DNA from: Halocatena marina
Lineage (GTDB): Archaea; Halobacteriota; Halobacteria; Halobacteriales; Haloarculaceae
NCBI RefSeq assembly: GCF_025913575.1
Contig: NZ_CP109785.1
Span: forward strand, 3,100,001 to 3,164,000
DNA: 64,000 nt
Reading direction: 5' to 3'
Below the pieces are notes generated by a model. It was given only the letters and a program-made list of their open reading frames with translations, searched no databases and was not told the origin of the DNA. Positions 42,362-50,057 of this stretch are shown here, in pieces. Within the stretch, counting starts at the first letter, position 1. Each line of letters opens with the position of its first letter. The position numbers and the translations under genes were made by a program.

Positions 42362-43114
42362 TTATTCGTAGTCGCCACCGTACCTGAGGAAGAAGTACGC
42401 CAGCCCAAGTGTCGAGACCATTGCGATGAACGTCGAAACGCCGAGCATTTTTGAGCCCTCACTGACTGCTGGCGTAACGGGTGCGGCTGGTTCCTTCCGT
42501 TCAACGTTTCCGACCGCGATCGCACCCTTCATCCCCATGCTCTTGTGTGGTTGGCAGAAGTACGGGATGACTTTCTCTTCTTCGGCGGTGTATTCGAAGG
42601 TGCCCGAGCCTTTGGTCTCACTTTTGAATTCGCCGTTCTCGGCCTCAACGTTGTGGCCTGGGCCCTCCCACTGCCAGACGATCTTCGTCCCGGGGTCAAC
42701 GTGCACCGCAACCGGATCAAAGACGTTCTCTCCACCCGGCCCGACTTTGATCGTCACCTGATTGTTGCCAGTCATGTCAGCCGTGCCACCCTCGCTCCAC
42801 CCGCCGGCGTCGTCCAAGTAGCCGCCGTAGTCGATCGGACCAGAGCCACCGCCACCCTCGCCACCACTGCTGTTCCCACCAGCACCGCTGCTGTTGTTTC
42901 CACCGGCACCACTACTGTTGTTCCCACCAGCGCCGCTGCTGTTGTTCCCACCAGCGCCGCTGCTGTTGTTCCCACCGACACCGCTACTGCTGTTATTTCC
43001 GCCGCCGCCTTCCTGTGCGGCTGCGGTTCCGCTCGCGCCGACAGCGGTAGCGGTAGCAGCGCCCCCGGTCATCCGGAGAAAGTCACGACGATTCATACCC
43101 TCGTCCGTGTTCAT
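42362..43114 (-). CDS. Halocyanin with expanded Gly/Asn/Ser repeat linker
   Basis: A 250-residue membrane-anchored blue copper protein with Tat signal NRRDFLRMTGGAATATAVG. Between signal and cupredoxin fold (residues 38-86) lies a repeat linker: a GGNNSSSGV unit, four exact GGNNSSGA octamers and a variant. The copper set is complete: His in GPGHNVEAENG, then Cys, His and Met in PYFCQPHKSMGMKG. A C-terminal helix (LGVSTFIAMVSTLGLAYFFL) anchors it. From SGPIDYGGYLDDAGGWSEG to AIAVGNV it is almost identical, in DNA as well as protein, to the halocyanin of the bc locus, in opposite orientation. The repeated NNSS units offer N-glycosylation sites and a flexible tether. Confidence 0.93.
   Translation of the reverse strand: MNTDEGMNRRDFLRMTGGAATATAVGASGTAAAQEGGGGNNSSSGVGGNNSSGAGGNNSSGAGGNNSSGAGGNNSSGAGGNSSGGEGGGGSGPIDYGGYLDDAGGWSEGGTADMTGNNQVTIKVGPGGENVFDPVAVHVDPGTKIVWQWEGPGHNVEAENGEFKSETKGSGTFEYTAEEEKVIPYFCQPHKSMGMKGAIAVGNVERKEPAAPVTPAVSEGSKMLGVSTFIAMVSTLGLAYFFLRYGGDYE
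42857..43003. repeat. 24-bp coding tandem repeat in halocyanin
   Basis: A 24-base unit encoding GGNNSSGA is repeated about four times exactly with degenerate units on either side. It is in frame, so copy-number change lengthens or shortens the linker by eight residues without frameshift. Confidence 0.85.
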
Positions 43115-43165
43115 GTGGGGGACTATGGAATCGGTCGTAGTGAATACTTTGATTCATCTCCTGCG

Positions 43166-44221
43166 CTATAGTCGGTATTCGTTATTTCCTGATTCGTTCT
43201 GTAGGAAGACGGTTAGGAGGTCAATTGTCGCCGAAATATCGTTCTGATGTGCACTTTCGGTGACGGTGTGGAGATACCGGGTTGGTATCGAAATCGCTCC
43301 AACGGGTTTCGCACCGTAGGTGTTCTGGAAACCAGCGGTGTCAGTCCCGCCACGTGGGAGGATTTCGAGCTGGTATGGAATGTTGTTCTCGTCGGCGACT
43401 GCTTGCATCCGACGATGTACTTTTGGATTCGTGATGACGCTTGAATCTTTGAGCTTGATGGCCGTTCCGTCTCCAAGTTCAGTAACAGACTCCTCGTCGT
43501 CGTAGTCTGGGATGTCATTGGCGACGGTCACATCGAGCGCAATAGCGAGATCAGGATCGAGATCGACACCGAGTGCGCTTGCTCCGCGCAGTCCCACTTC
43601 CTCTTGGACGGTGGCGGCAAAGTGGATCGTGACTTCGGGCTGGTCGATGCGACGGGCAGCTTCCAGCATGGCAAACAGGCAAACGCGATCATCCAGTGCC
43701 TTCCCCGTGATATGCTCACCGACCTGTTTTGTGGTCTGCTCCATCGTGACGAGATCGCCGACGCTCACCCGTTGTTCGACAGCGTCTGCGTCCATTCCCA
43801 CGTCGATATACACGTCCGTGAGAGACGGCTCTTTCTTCCGATCTTCCTCGTTTTGTGTGTGTGGCGGTGCTGAACCAATGATGCCCGGTAGATCGCCTTC
43901 ATCGGTGTGGACGATCACCCGCTGGGCGCGCAAAACACGAGGATCCCACCCACCGAGCGCATCGATGGTAAGGAATCCGTCGTCGGTGATGTGCCGAACC
44001 ATGAATCCGATCTCGTCCATGTGCGTTGCGACGGCAACGCTGTACTCGCTCTCGCCGTGTAGTGTTCCGACGACGTTTCCCATCGCATCCGACCGGATCA
44101 CGTCTGTCGTTTCTTCCAGCTCTCGTCGGACAATCTCACGAATGCGGTCCTCGTATCCCGGGACACCACTCGCTTCAGTCAGCTCAGTCAATAACTCCGT
44201 ATCGAAATCGAACGCAGACAT
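43166..44221 (-). CDS. M42 family glutamyl aminopeptidase-type metallopeptidase
   Basis: A 351-residue tetrahedral-aminopeptidase homologue. Metal ligands: His and Asp in AVATHMDEIGFMVRHI, Asp in GKALDDRVCLFAML, the Glu pair in ATVQEEVGLRGAS, Asp in IALDVTVANDIPD and His near the C-terminus in RYLHTVTESAHQND. Members form 12-subunit cages that trim peptides released by the proteasome. It is the third metallo-aminopeptidase in the window after the M24 and M28 enzymes. Monocistronic. Confidence 0.92.
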   Translation of the reverse strand: MSAFDFDTELLTELTEASGVPGYEDRIREIVRRELEETTDVIRSDAMGNVVGTLHGESEYSVAVATHMDEIGFMVRHITDDGFLTIDALGGWDPRVLRAQRVIVHTDEGDLPGIIGSAPPHTQNEEDRKKEPSLTDVYIDVGMDADAVEQRVSVGDLVTMEQTTKQVGEHITGKALDDRVCLFAMLEAARRIDQPEVTIHFAATVQEEVGLRGASALGVDLDPDLAIALDVTVANDIPDYDDEESVTELGDGTAIKLKDSSVITNPKVHRRMQAVADENNIPYQLEILPRGGTDTAGFQNTYGAKPVGAISIPTRYLHTVTESAHQNDISATIDLLTVFLQNESGNNEYRL

Positions 44222-44358
44222 ATACAGGGGTTAGAGAGGACGTATATCAGTGATGCGGCTTAGTGATCAGTACCAATATAACTCACGTGAATACTGCACC
44301 AGAAAACGACTCACACACAGTATAAGTCACAGAGAATAACACGATGAGGGCTATCTAT

Positions 44359-45423
44359 TCACGCGTTCCGCTCGATCACGAACTGTGTGAATTCAGAGAG
44401 CTGTTCGGTGACCACTGGATCGAGATCCAGTTCTGCGAGATTTTCGCGCGCACTCTTAGAGATCATCTGTGCCTGTTCACGCGCGTACTCGACGCTGCCG
44501 GTCTCATAGAAGAGATCGACAACGGTCTCAATTTCTTCGGGGGTGTTATCGTCGGCCCAGAGGATCTCTTCCATGCGTGCGACCTTCTCAGGAGGTGCGT
44601 GGTTTGCGGCATGGATTGCCATCAGCGTCTTCTTTCCCTCACGAATGTCGTTTCCAGCACCTTTACCGAACGAACCACCGTCCTCGTTGCTTGTCTCCAC
44701 GTCGAGAATGTCGTCACCGATCTGGAAGGCGACGCTCATCAGTTCAGTGAACTTCGCTGCGGTCTGCTGGACCGACTCGTCCTGTCCAGTAACGATCGTA
44801 GCGAGTTGAGCGACGATACGACCGAGACAGCCTGTCTTACACGCACACATCTCCAGATACTCCTGCTCGGTGATGTCGATCTCCTGTTTGTTGTGCCAGC
44901 AGATATCCATTCCCTGACCGAGATGGGTCCTGTTGAGTTCATGCATCAGCATTTCGTAGGCGCTGAGTCGGGTCTCAGCGGATAAATCGGCAGGATTGTG
45001 AGTGATGATCTTAAGCGGTAAGAAGTACATTGCGTTGCCAGCATTGAGTGCAACATCGGTACCCTTGATGTGATGTAGTGCTGGCTGTCCTCGGCGCATG
45101 GTAGCACCATCTTCGACATCGTCGACGATGATCGTCCCATTGTGGAGGATTTCTGGGATGCAGGCGTAGGGAAGATAGTCGTGTGGATCTTCGCCAAACC
45201 CATCTATGAGTAACAGAAACACGATCGCACGCCAACGCTTGCCGCCGCGATCAAGCAAGTTCCAGATAGGAACTGAAAGTGCTCGCTGTAGACTATCGGG
45301 ATCGTACTCGTAACTCGCAGGACCGAAAAACTCCGAGAGATACGTCTCGTTAATAGCTCGTGGTAGTAGCCGCTCGATCTCCCCGTCGACGATTGGACGC
45401 CACTCCTCAAGGACCTCCCGCAT
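44359..45423 (-). CDS. idsA: Polyprenyl (geranylgeranyl/farnesyl) diphosphate synthase
   Basis: A 354-residue trans-isoprenyl diphosphate synthase; MREVLEEWRPIVD at 45423 is chosen over a start nine codons earlier. First Asp-rich motif DDVEDGATMRRGQ (DDxxD at 101-105) and second GDDILDVE are both present, together with GGKRWRAIVFLL. It condenses isopentenyl units into the C20 (or C25) chain of archaeal ether lipids. The residues before the first motif (ILHNGTIIV) have small side chains, compatible with a long product, but chain length cannot be fixed by reading. Confidence 0.9.
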   Translation of the reverse strand: MREVLEEWRPIVDGEIERLLPRAINETYLSEFFGPASYEYDPDSLQRALSVPIWNLLDRGGKRWRAIVFLLLIDGFGEDPHDYLPYACIPEILHNGTIIVDDVEDGATMRRGQPALHHIKGTDVALNAGNAMYFLPLKIITHNPADLSAETRLSAYEMLMHELNRTHLGQGMDICWHNKQEIDITEQEYLEMCACKTGCLGRIVAQLATIVTGQDESVQQTAAKFTELMSVAFQIGDDILDVETSNEDGGSFGKGAGNDIREGKKTLMAIHAANHAPPEKVARMEEILWADDNTPEEIETVVDLFYETGSVEYAREQAQMISKSARENLAELDLDPVVTEQLSEFTQFVIERNA

Positions 45424-45620
45424 ACACCGAGTCACTCCGCCCTTGCTCAAAAACCCTCGTTATTTCCTCTGGACAATGAAATCAGTATTAGTTACCTGTA
45501 TCCATTTGGTGACTTTCCCGAAACAGAGAATGGATATACTCGATCCGGATGACTGAACGATCAATTCACCATTGAAGCCATCCTTACACTTTTTATCTCG
45601 CAAGTAGTACATTAATTGTC
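45424..45620. other. Upstream region of idsA
   Basis: About 200 bp, A/T-rich, presumably holding the idsA promoter (minus strand). No gene seen. Confidence 0.5.
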
Positions 45621-45997
45621 GGCAGAGAGACACAGCGATTCTCGCATACCCACCTCTCTGCCGGAGCTACCGTCACTCAGTCCGTTTCTGTGGTTCTCGT
45701 TACCAGTTACTTGTATTAAACCGCCTTGTATAGCCGGCAGTATCTTCGTGCTTAGCACACAGCTTTTGTTGAGTGGGTATGCGAGATAGAGACTCTCAGA
45801 TGCGCCGGGCGTTATTGCCGTTGTGCAGGCGCTACGGCCCTCCTTTGCGGAGATGTGTGAGAAGTTGCCGTTTCGTGGTTCCGAAAATCAAAGGCCCCGA
45901 TTTTCGACTGTCACTGTGGTCCACCAAAGCTGATCAAAGGCGCAGCACAAGGAGAGATGGCGTTCAGGACAGAGACACTCCTTAACGCCGTTTCTCC
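45621..45997. ncRNA. Candidate structured RNA or decayed element (unidentified)
   Basis: A G+C-richer island of about 380 bp between A/T-rich flanks, full of exact inverted repeats. Stem 45621-45629/45654-45662 (GGCAGAGAG/CTCTCTGCC) has a loop holding TCTCGCATACCCAC (45640-45653), which is the exact complement of 45773-45786. Other stems are 45882-45889/45899-45906 (CGAAAATC/GATTTTCG) and a compound hairpin at 45951-45997 (GGAGA, GGCGTT and AGGA pairing with TCCT, AACGCC and TCTCC). It could be a structured RNA with a pseudoknot or the remnant of a small mobile element. I looked for SRP RNA, RNase P RNA and tRNA signatures and found none. The strand is undetermined. Confidence 0.35.
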
Positions 45998-46408
45998 GCT
46001 ATCGGGTTGGCAGGAAGGAATGGTACCCGAACCAATTGCTTGATACGAGCATACTATCACCATCACAGATATAGACGTATCGAATACATTCTCATTAGTC
46101 TATCAATCGATAGTCATACAGTAGTCGGAAAAAGGGATGCCATATGACACAGAGGGGAGGTGTGCATGACACCGCGTTGGACAGTGATTCCGGGCTATCA
46201 CCGAGAGAGTATCGGGTGTAGACGACATTACCACCGATAGCATGCTTCCTTGTCAACCATTCATCATGGGTGGGTTCGTGATGAGTGGCGACAGCATTAA
46301 TTACGATACGGTGTAACAAACATGTTCTGGAACAGGAAGCTCGTTGTATATAGTTGTTAGAAGACAAAGGCCGAGTCCGGAAAAATCGAAGAAAACGAAT
46401 GATCGATG
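45998..46408. other. Downstream region of acetyl-CoA synthetase
   Basis: 410 bp with no recognisable gene; the open frames have no family resemblance. A/T-rich from about 46045. Confidence 0.5.
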
Positions 46409-48376
46409 CTATCGTGCTTCCTCGACTTCGTCCAGTGCTTCGGGGTTCTCAATGCTCGATAAATCGCCGAGATCTTCGTCGTTGTAGACGGATTCGATGG
46501 CTCGACGGATGATTTTACCGGATTGAGTTTTTGGGAACGCATCGACAAACAGCACTTCACGTGGTCGGAACGGTTTCCCGAGCTTATCACCGACCTGCTC
46601 GCGTAGTTCCTCTCGTAGTTCATCGTGTTCCTCGCTTTCCGCATCCACGATGACGTACGCGATGACAGCTGTTCCCGTCGTTTCGTCGGATGCGCCGACG
46701 GCGACGGCTTGATTGACTCGATCGCTGTCCATAAGCGCACCCTCCACTTCGGCCGGACCAACTTTGCGTCCCGCCACATTGAGTGCATCGTCGGCTCGAC
46801 CGTGGAGGAACCAGAACCCGTCTTCGTCCATCTGTGCCCAATCGCCGTGATCCCACATCGGAGGATCCTCGAACGTCGACCAGTACTCATTGAGGTAGCG
46901 CTCATCACCCGACCAGAGTGATTTCGTCATCGAGGGACACGAGTCGCGCGCGACGAGAAAGCCTCGCTCGTTATCCTCGATGACGCTTTCACTGTTCGAG
47001 TTCACGATGTCGACATCCATCCCGAGACCAGGTTTTCCGAGGGTACAGGGCTTGAGCGACATACCAGGAAGCGGCATAAGGAAACAACCACAGATCTCGG
47101 TTCCGCCTGAGATGTTGATGATCGGTGTCTCACCCCGACCAATGTTCTCGAAGAACCACTGCCACGACTCTGGATCCCACGGCTCACCGGTCGAACCGAG
47201 CAGCCGTACTGAAGAGAGATCGTGGCCCGATAGCCACTCGTCGCCTTTCTTTCGGAGCGCACGTATGGCAGTCGGAGAAATACCGAACACAGAGAGCGAG
47301 TGGCGATCGATCATCTGCCAGAATCGATCGGGATTGGGGTAGTCAGGTGCCCCCTCGTAGATGAAAATCGTTCCTCCGAACGTGTGGTTGCCAATGAGCG
47401 TCCACGGACCCATCATCCAGCCGATATCTGACACCCAGAAAAACCGGTCGTGGTCCTTGTGATCGAATCCGAAGTAGATCTCTTTTGCACACTGCATCTG
47501 GACGCCCGCGTGGGTGTGAACGATGCCCTTTGGTGTGCCCGTCGTTCCCGAGGAATACAACAACATCGACTCTGCGTCTGCATCGAGTTCTCGCGTTTCG
47601 AACGTATCGGAACAAGGAGCGACGGCGTCGTCCCACCACTCATCACGCGCATCGTCCCACGGAACATCAGCACCGAGCCGGTCGTAAACGATGGTGTGCT
47701 CGACCGCTCCAGCCTGCTCGATAGCCCCATCAGCAGTGTCTTTCAGGATGATATCGCTCCCTCGTCTGAGAAAGCCATCGGCCGTGAACAGAACCGAACA
47801 CGCAGCATCCTCGATACGCGTGGCAGTAGCATCGAGACCGAATCCGGAGAAGATGGGAACTGCGATGGCTCCCACTTTGAAACAGCCGTACAAAATCGAT
47901 ACGACCTCGGGCACCATCGGCATGTAGAGACCGACGGTATCGCCTTTCTCGATGCCCCGCTCGACCAGCGCGTTTGCCACTCGGTTCGACTGCCGGTGCA
48001 GTTCGTGATACGTGATTTCTCGGACGGTTCCATCCTCCCCTTCCCAGATGGTAGCGACAGCGTTCCGGTTCCCACTTTCGAGGGCAGCGTGCCGGTCCAG
48101 CACGTTATGCGCGATGTTAATACTACTACCGGGATACCATTCGGTGAACTGCGGACCGTCGGTATCATCACGAACCTGATCGTATTCCTCGTAGAACTCG
48201 ATGTCGAGATAGTCGACTAAAACATCCCAAAACCACTCGACATCCTGACTGCGCTCGATGAGTGCATCGTAGTCCTCGATCCCGTACGTCTGCATGAACT
48301 CGTAGACGTTCGTCGAGTCGACGAACGCCTGATCGGGCTCGTAAACGATGTCGTCCACCGATTGCGTGTCGCTCAT
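46409..48376 (-). CDS. acs: Acetyl-CoA synthetase (AMP-forming)
   Basis: A 655-residue ANL-superfamily ligase starting MSDTQSVDDIVYEPDQ (48376). Core motifs: ATP loop LLYSSGTTGTPKGIVHTHAG, adenine-binding region NISGGTEICG, hinge-side DGFWFLHGRADDALNVAGRK, and the catalytic lysine K621 in PKTQSGKIIRRAI. It activates acetate or a related short acid to acyl-CoA via acyl-AMP. The W in the acyl pocket that limits chain length cannot be placed confidently, so propionate is possible, which would connect it to the methylmalonyl-CoA genes 2 kb away. Monocistronic. Confidence 0.9.
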   Translation of the reverse strand: MSDTQSVDDIVYEPDQAFVDSTNVYEFMQTYGIEDYDALIERSQDVEWFWDVLVDYLDIEFYEEYDQVRDDTDGPQFTEWYPGSSINIAHNVLDRHAALESGNRNAVATIWEGEDGTVREITYHELHRQSNRVANALVERGIEKGDTVGLYMPMVPEVVSILYGCFKVGAIAVPIFSGFGLDATATRIEDAACSVLFTADGFLRRGSDIILKDTADGAIEQAGAVEHTIVYDRLGADVPWDDARDEWWDDAVAPCSDTFETRELDADAESMLLYSSGTTGTPKGIVHTHAGVQMQCAKEIYFGFDHKDHDRFFWVSDIGWMMGPWTLIGNHTFGGTIFIYEGAPDYPNPDRFWQMIDRHSLSVFGISPTAIRALRKKGDEWLSGHDLSSVRLLGSTGEPWDPESWQWFFENIGRGETPIINISGGTEICGCFLMPLPGMSLKPCTLGKPGLGMDVDIVNSNSESVIEDNERGFLVARDSCPSMTKSLWSGDERYLNEYWSTFEDPPMWDHGDWAQMDEDGFWFLHGRADDALNVAGRKVGPAEVEGALMDSDRVNQAVAVGASDETTGTAVIAYVIVDAESEEHDELREELREQVGDKLGKPFRPREVLFVDAFPKTQSGKIIRRAIESVYNDEDLGDLSSIENPEALDEVEEAR

Positions 48377-48590
48377 ACTGGCGAATGTTATCCAGAAGGT
48401 AAGTAATTTTCCGGATGCACGGTGCGTTTCCATCTCTAATCGAATCGACAGCCCGATTCAGAACGAACGGACAGTATTCGAGAACGCTGGCAATCAATCG
48501 ATCCGAAGTCGAGCATCGTTGCTCAAAGAGTGAAACGCGTTGGATGGGGTCCGGTAAACGCTTTTGTCGGCTGATAGCCAACCATTTAGT

Positions 48591-49208
48591 ATGTACGTCC
48601 GGGACGCGAAAAACCGCGAGGAGGTCTGGTTACTCGACCACATCGAGGGGATGGGGCTTGATGAGACCACGTTCCGGTCGCGCGATTACGTCATCGCTAT
48701 CGACGAGCGGTCGAACGAGAAGGCGGGATTCGGACGGATTCGGCTCCACAAAACCGGCGGAGAGACAGAGCGAATTCCCAGCGGACAGGGCACCGGTGGT
48801 GAGATCTGTGAACTCACGAGTATCGGCGTGCTCGGTTCGTGGCGACAGCAGGGCGTCGGCGCACACGTCATCGAACGCCTCGTCGAGACGGCTGCGGACC
48901 AAGAATTCGAGACGGTGTACTCACTGACCGACGAGCCGAACTACCTCGCACAGTTCGGGTTCTCCACCATCGAGGCGACAGAACTGCCAGCGGTTCTCCA
49001 AGAGCGACTCGAAGAAAAACGCGAATCATTGGCTCCCGAGGCGGTTCCGATGCAGATCAGTGTCGATGCGTTCGAGATGCCAACCCGACTCCGCGAACGG
49101 TTCAAACACGCCTCCGAGCAACCAACTGAAGACGAATCAGAGGAAAGTTCCGAAGATTTCGGCATCGACAGCGAATCAGCAACGTACAAATACGATACTG
49201 GACGGTGA
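48591..49208 (+). CDS. GNAT family N-acetyltransferase
   Basis: A 205-residue protein. MYVRDAKNREEVWLLDHIEG at 48591 is taken as start; nine upstream codons in frame have no homology. The acetyl-CoA loop is visible: ELTSIGVLGSWRQQGVGAHV with the Q/RxxGxG/A pattern, followed by YLAQFGFSTIE, the usual strand-helix end. The C-terminal ~70 residues include an acidic tail rich in Glu/Ser. The substrate is unknown. It is divergent from acs with about 215 bp between the starts; acetyltransferases next to acs can regulate it by lysine acetylation, which is a possible but unproven link here. Confidence 0.82.
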   Translation: MYVRDAKNREEVWLLDHIEGMGLDETTFRSRDYVIAIDERSNEKAGFGRIRLHKTGGETERIPSGQGTGGEICELTSIGVLGSWRQQGVGAHVIERLVETAADQEFETVYSLTDEPNYLAQFGFSTIEATELPAVLQERLEEKRESLAPEAVPMQISVDAFEMPTRLRERFKHASEQPTEDESEESSEDFGIDSESATYKYDTGR

Positions 49209-49453
49209 CGACGTCAATTGAACACGACAATTGTCAATTACATACCGAATACGCTCATGTAGTATAGGTCGATAGCTCGCTGTCTCTCGATTCGCGTCGG
49301 CTGAATCGGTTCCACCTTCGAGACTGTGAACAGTGACAACGCCCGACACAAACTAGCTCTCACTGACTTCGTATCAACAATTTCTGCAAAAGCTCGTTGC
49401 TGGATAACAGCAAGTAGGTACTACCGCGACGAGTTATTGTTTTGCGTTAGTAA

Positions 49454-49825
49454 ATGCGTATTGTTATGCAAATGGCCCCTAAAATATTGTATTCCAGTTC
49501 GTGTTTTCAATCGGCACAGGGTGAGCTACGAGATCTATTCGGATGGCTGATTCTTACCGTGATCACAGCGGGAATCACTGCGTTATTACAGTTGCCGCTT
49601 ACTCGAACTCTTCCCATCGTTGGTGTCTTTCTGCTCGGAAGTAGTATTGAATTGTGTATCGCCGTATTCGATCTTCCAGACATTCTCTATGAAATCTATC
49701 CGGGAGTAGTTCTCCTCATCTTGTGCGTTTGGCTCATCATCAACGGTGGATCTTCTCTGCTTATCGCCGGTATTGCTTTCGCGAGCGGCTGGATTTTCCG
49801 CGACGTTATGATCTCTACTGATTGA
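49454..49825 (+). CDS. Hypothetical four-helix membrane protein
   Basis: A 123-residue frame with hydrophobic stretches FGWLILTVITAGITALLQLP, LPIVGVFLLGSSIELCIAVF, YPGVVLLILCVWLIIN and SSLLIAGIAFASGWIFR. I do not recognise the family. Base composition is more A/T-rich than its neighbours, and the first 15 residues are not membrane-like, so the start may be a Met at codon 5 or 7. Gene status rests on the coherent helix pattern only. Confidence 0.4.
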   Translation: MRIVMQMAPKILYSSSCFQSAQGELRDLFGWLILTVITAGITALLQLPLTRTLPIVGVFLLGSSIELCIAVFDLPDILYEIYPGVVLLILCVWLIINGGSSLLIAGIAFASGWIFRDVMISTD

Positions 49826-50057
49826 TTTCACAATATTAATTGTTGACATTTGTAGGATTACGCCACACTCGCTGAATTAGGAGTGTCTTCATCGCCCTTG
49901 ATTCACTTCTCAAAATAGTGAACAATGCAGTTGAGAAACGGTACAGGTCGTTTGCTGTACTGAGTCCACTGTCTTTTTTCGGATCGTGTCACAGATCGAA
50001 CCGTCGAGAGAGCGCGACTCACCAAGGATTAAGCCTGCGCACCGCCACGTTGGATGC

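Noticed and set aside
42857..43003. Regular 24-bp repeats that could be mistaken for a CRISPR-like array
   Set aside because: The repeats are contiguous without unique spacers and encode GGNNSSGA in frame within a Tat-exported halocyanin.
45621..46020. Possible RNase P RNA, SRP RNA or tRNA
   Set aside because: I looked for the conserved GAGGAAAGTCC and ACAGAA-type boxes, the SRP GGAAGG/AGCAG loop and a T-arm GGTTCGA in a cloverleaf, and found none in usable positions. The structure remains unassigned.
46095..46367. 90-codon minus-strand frame downstream of acs
   Set aside because: Composition is Cys/His/Arg-rich and not acidic, with no recognisable fold or neighbour logic.
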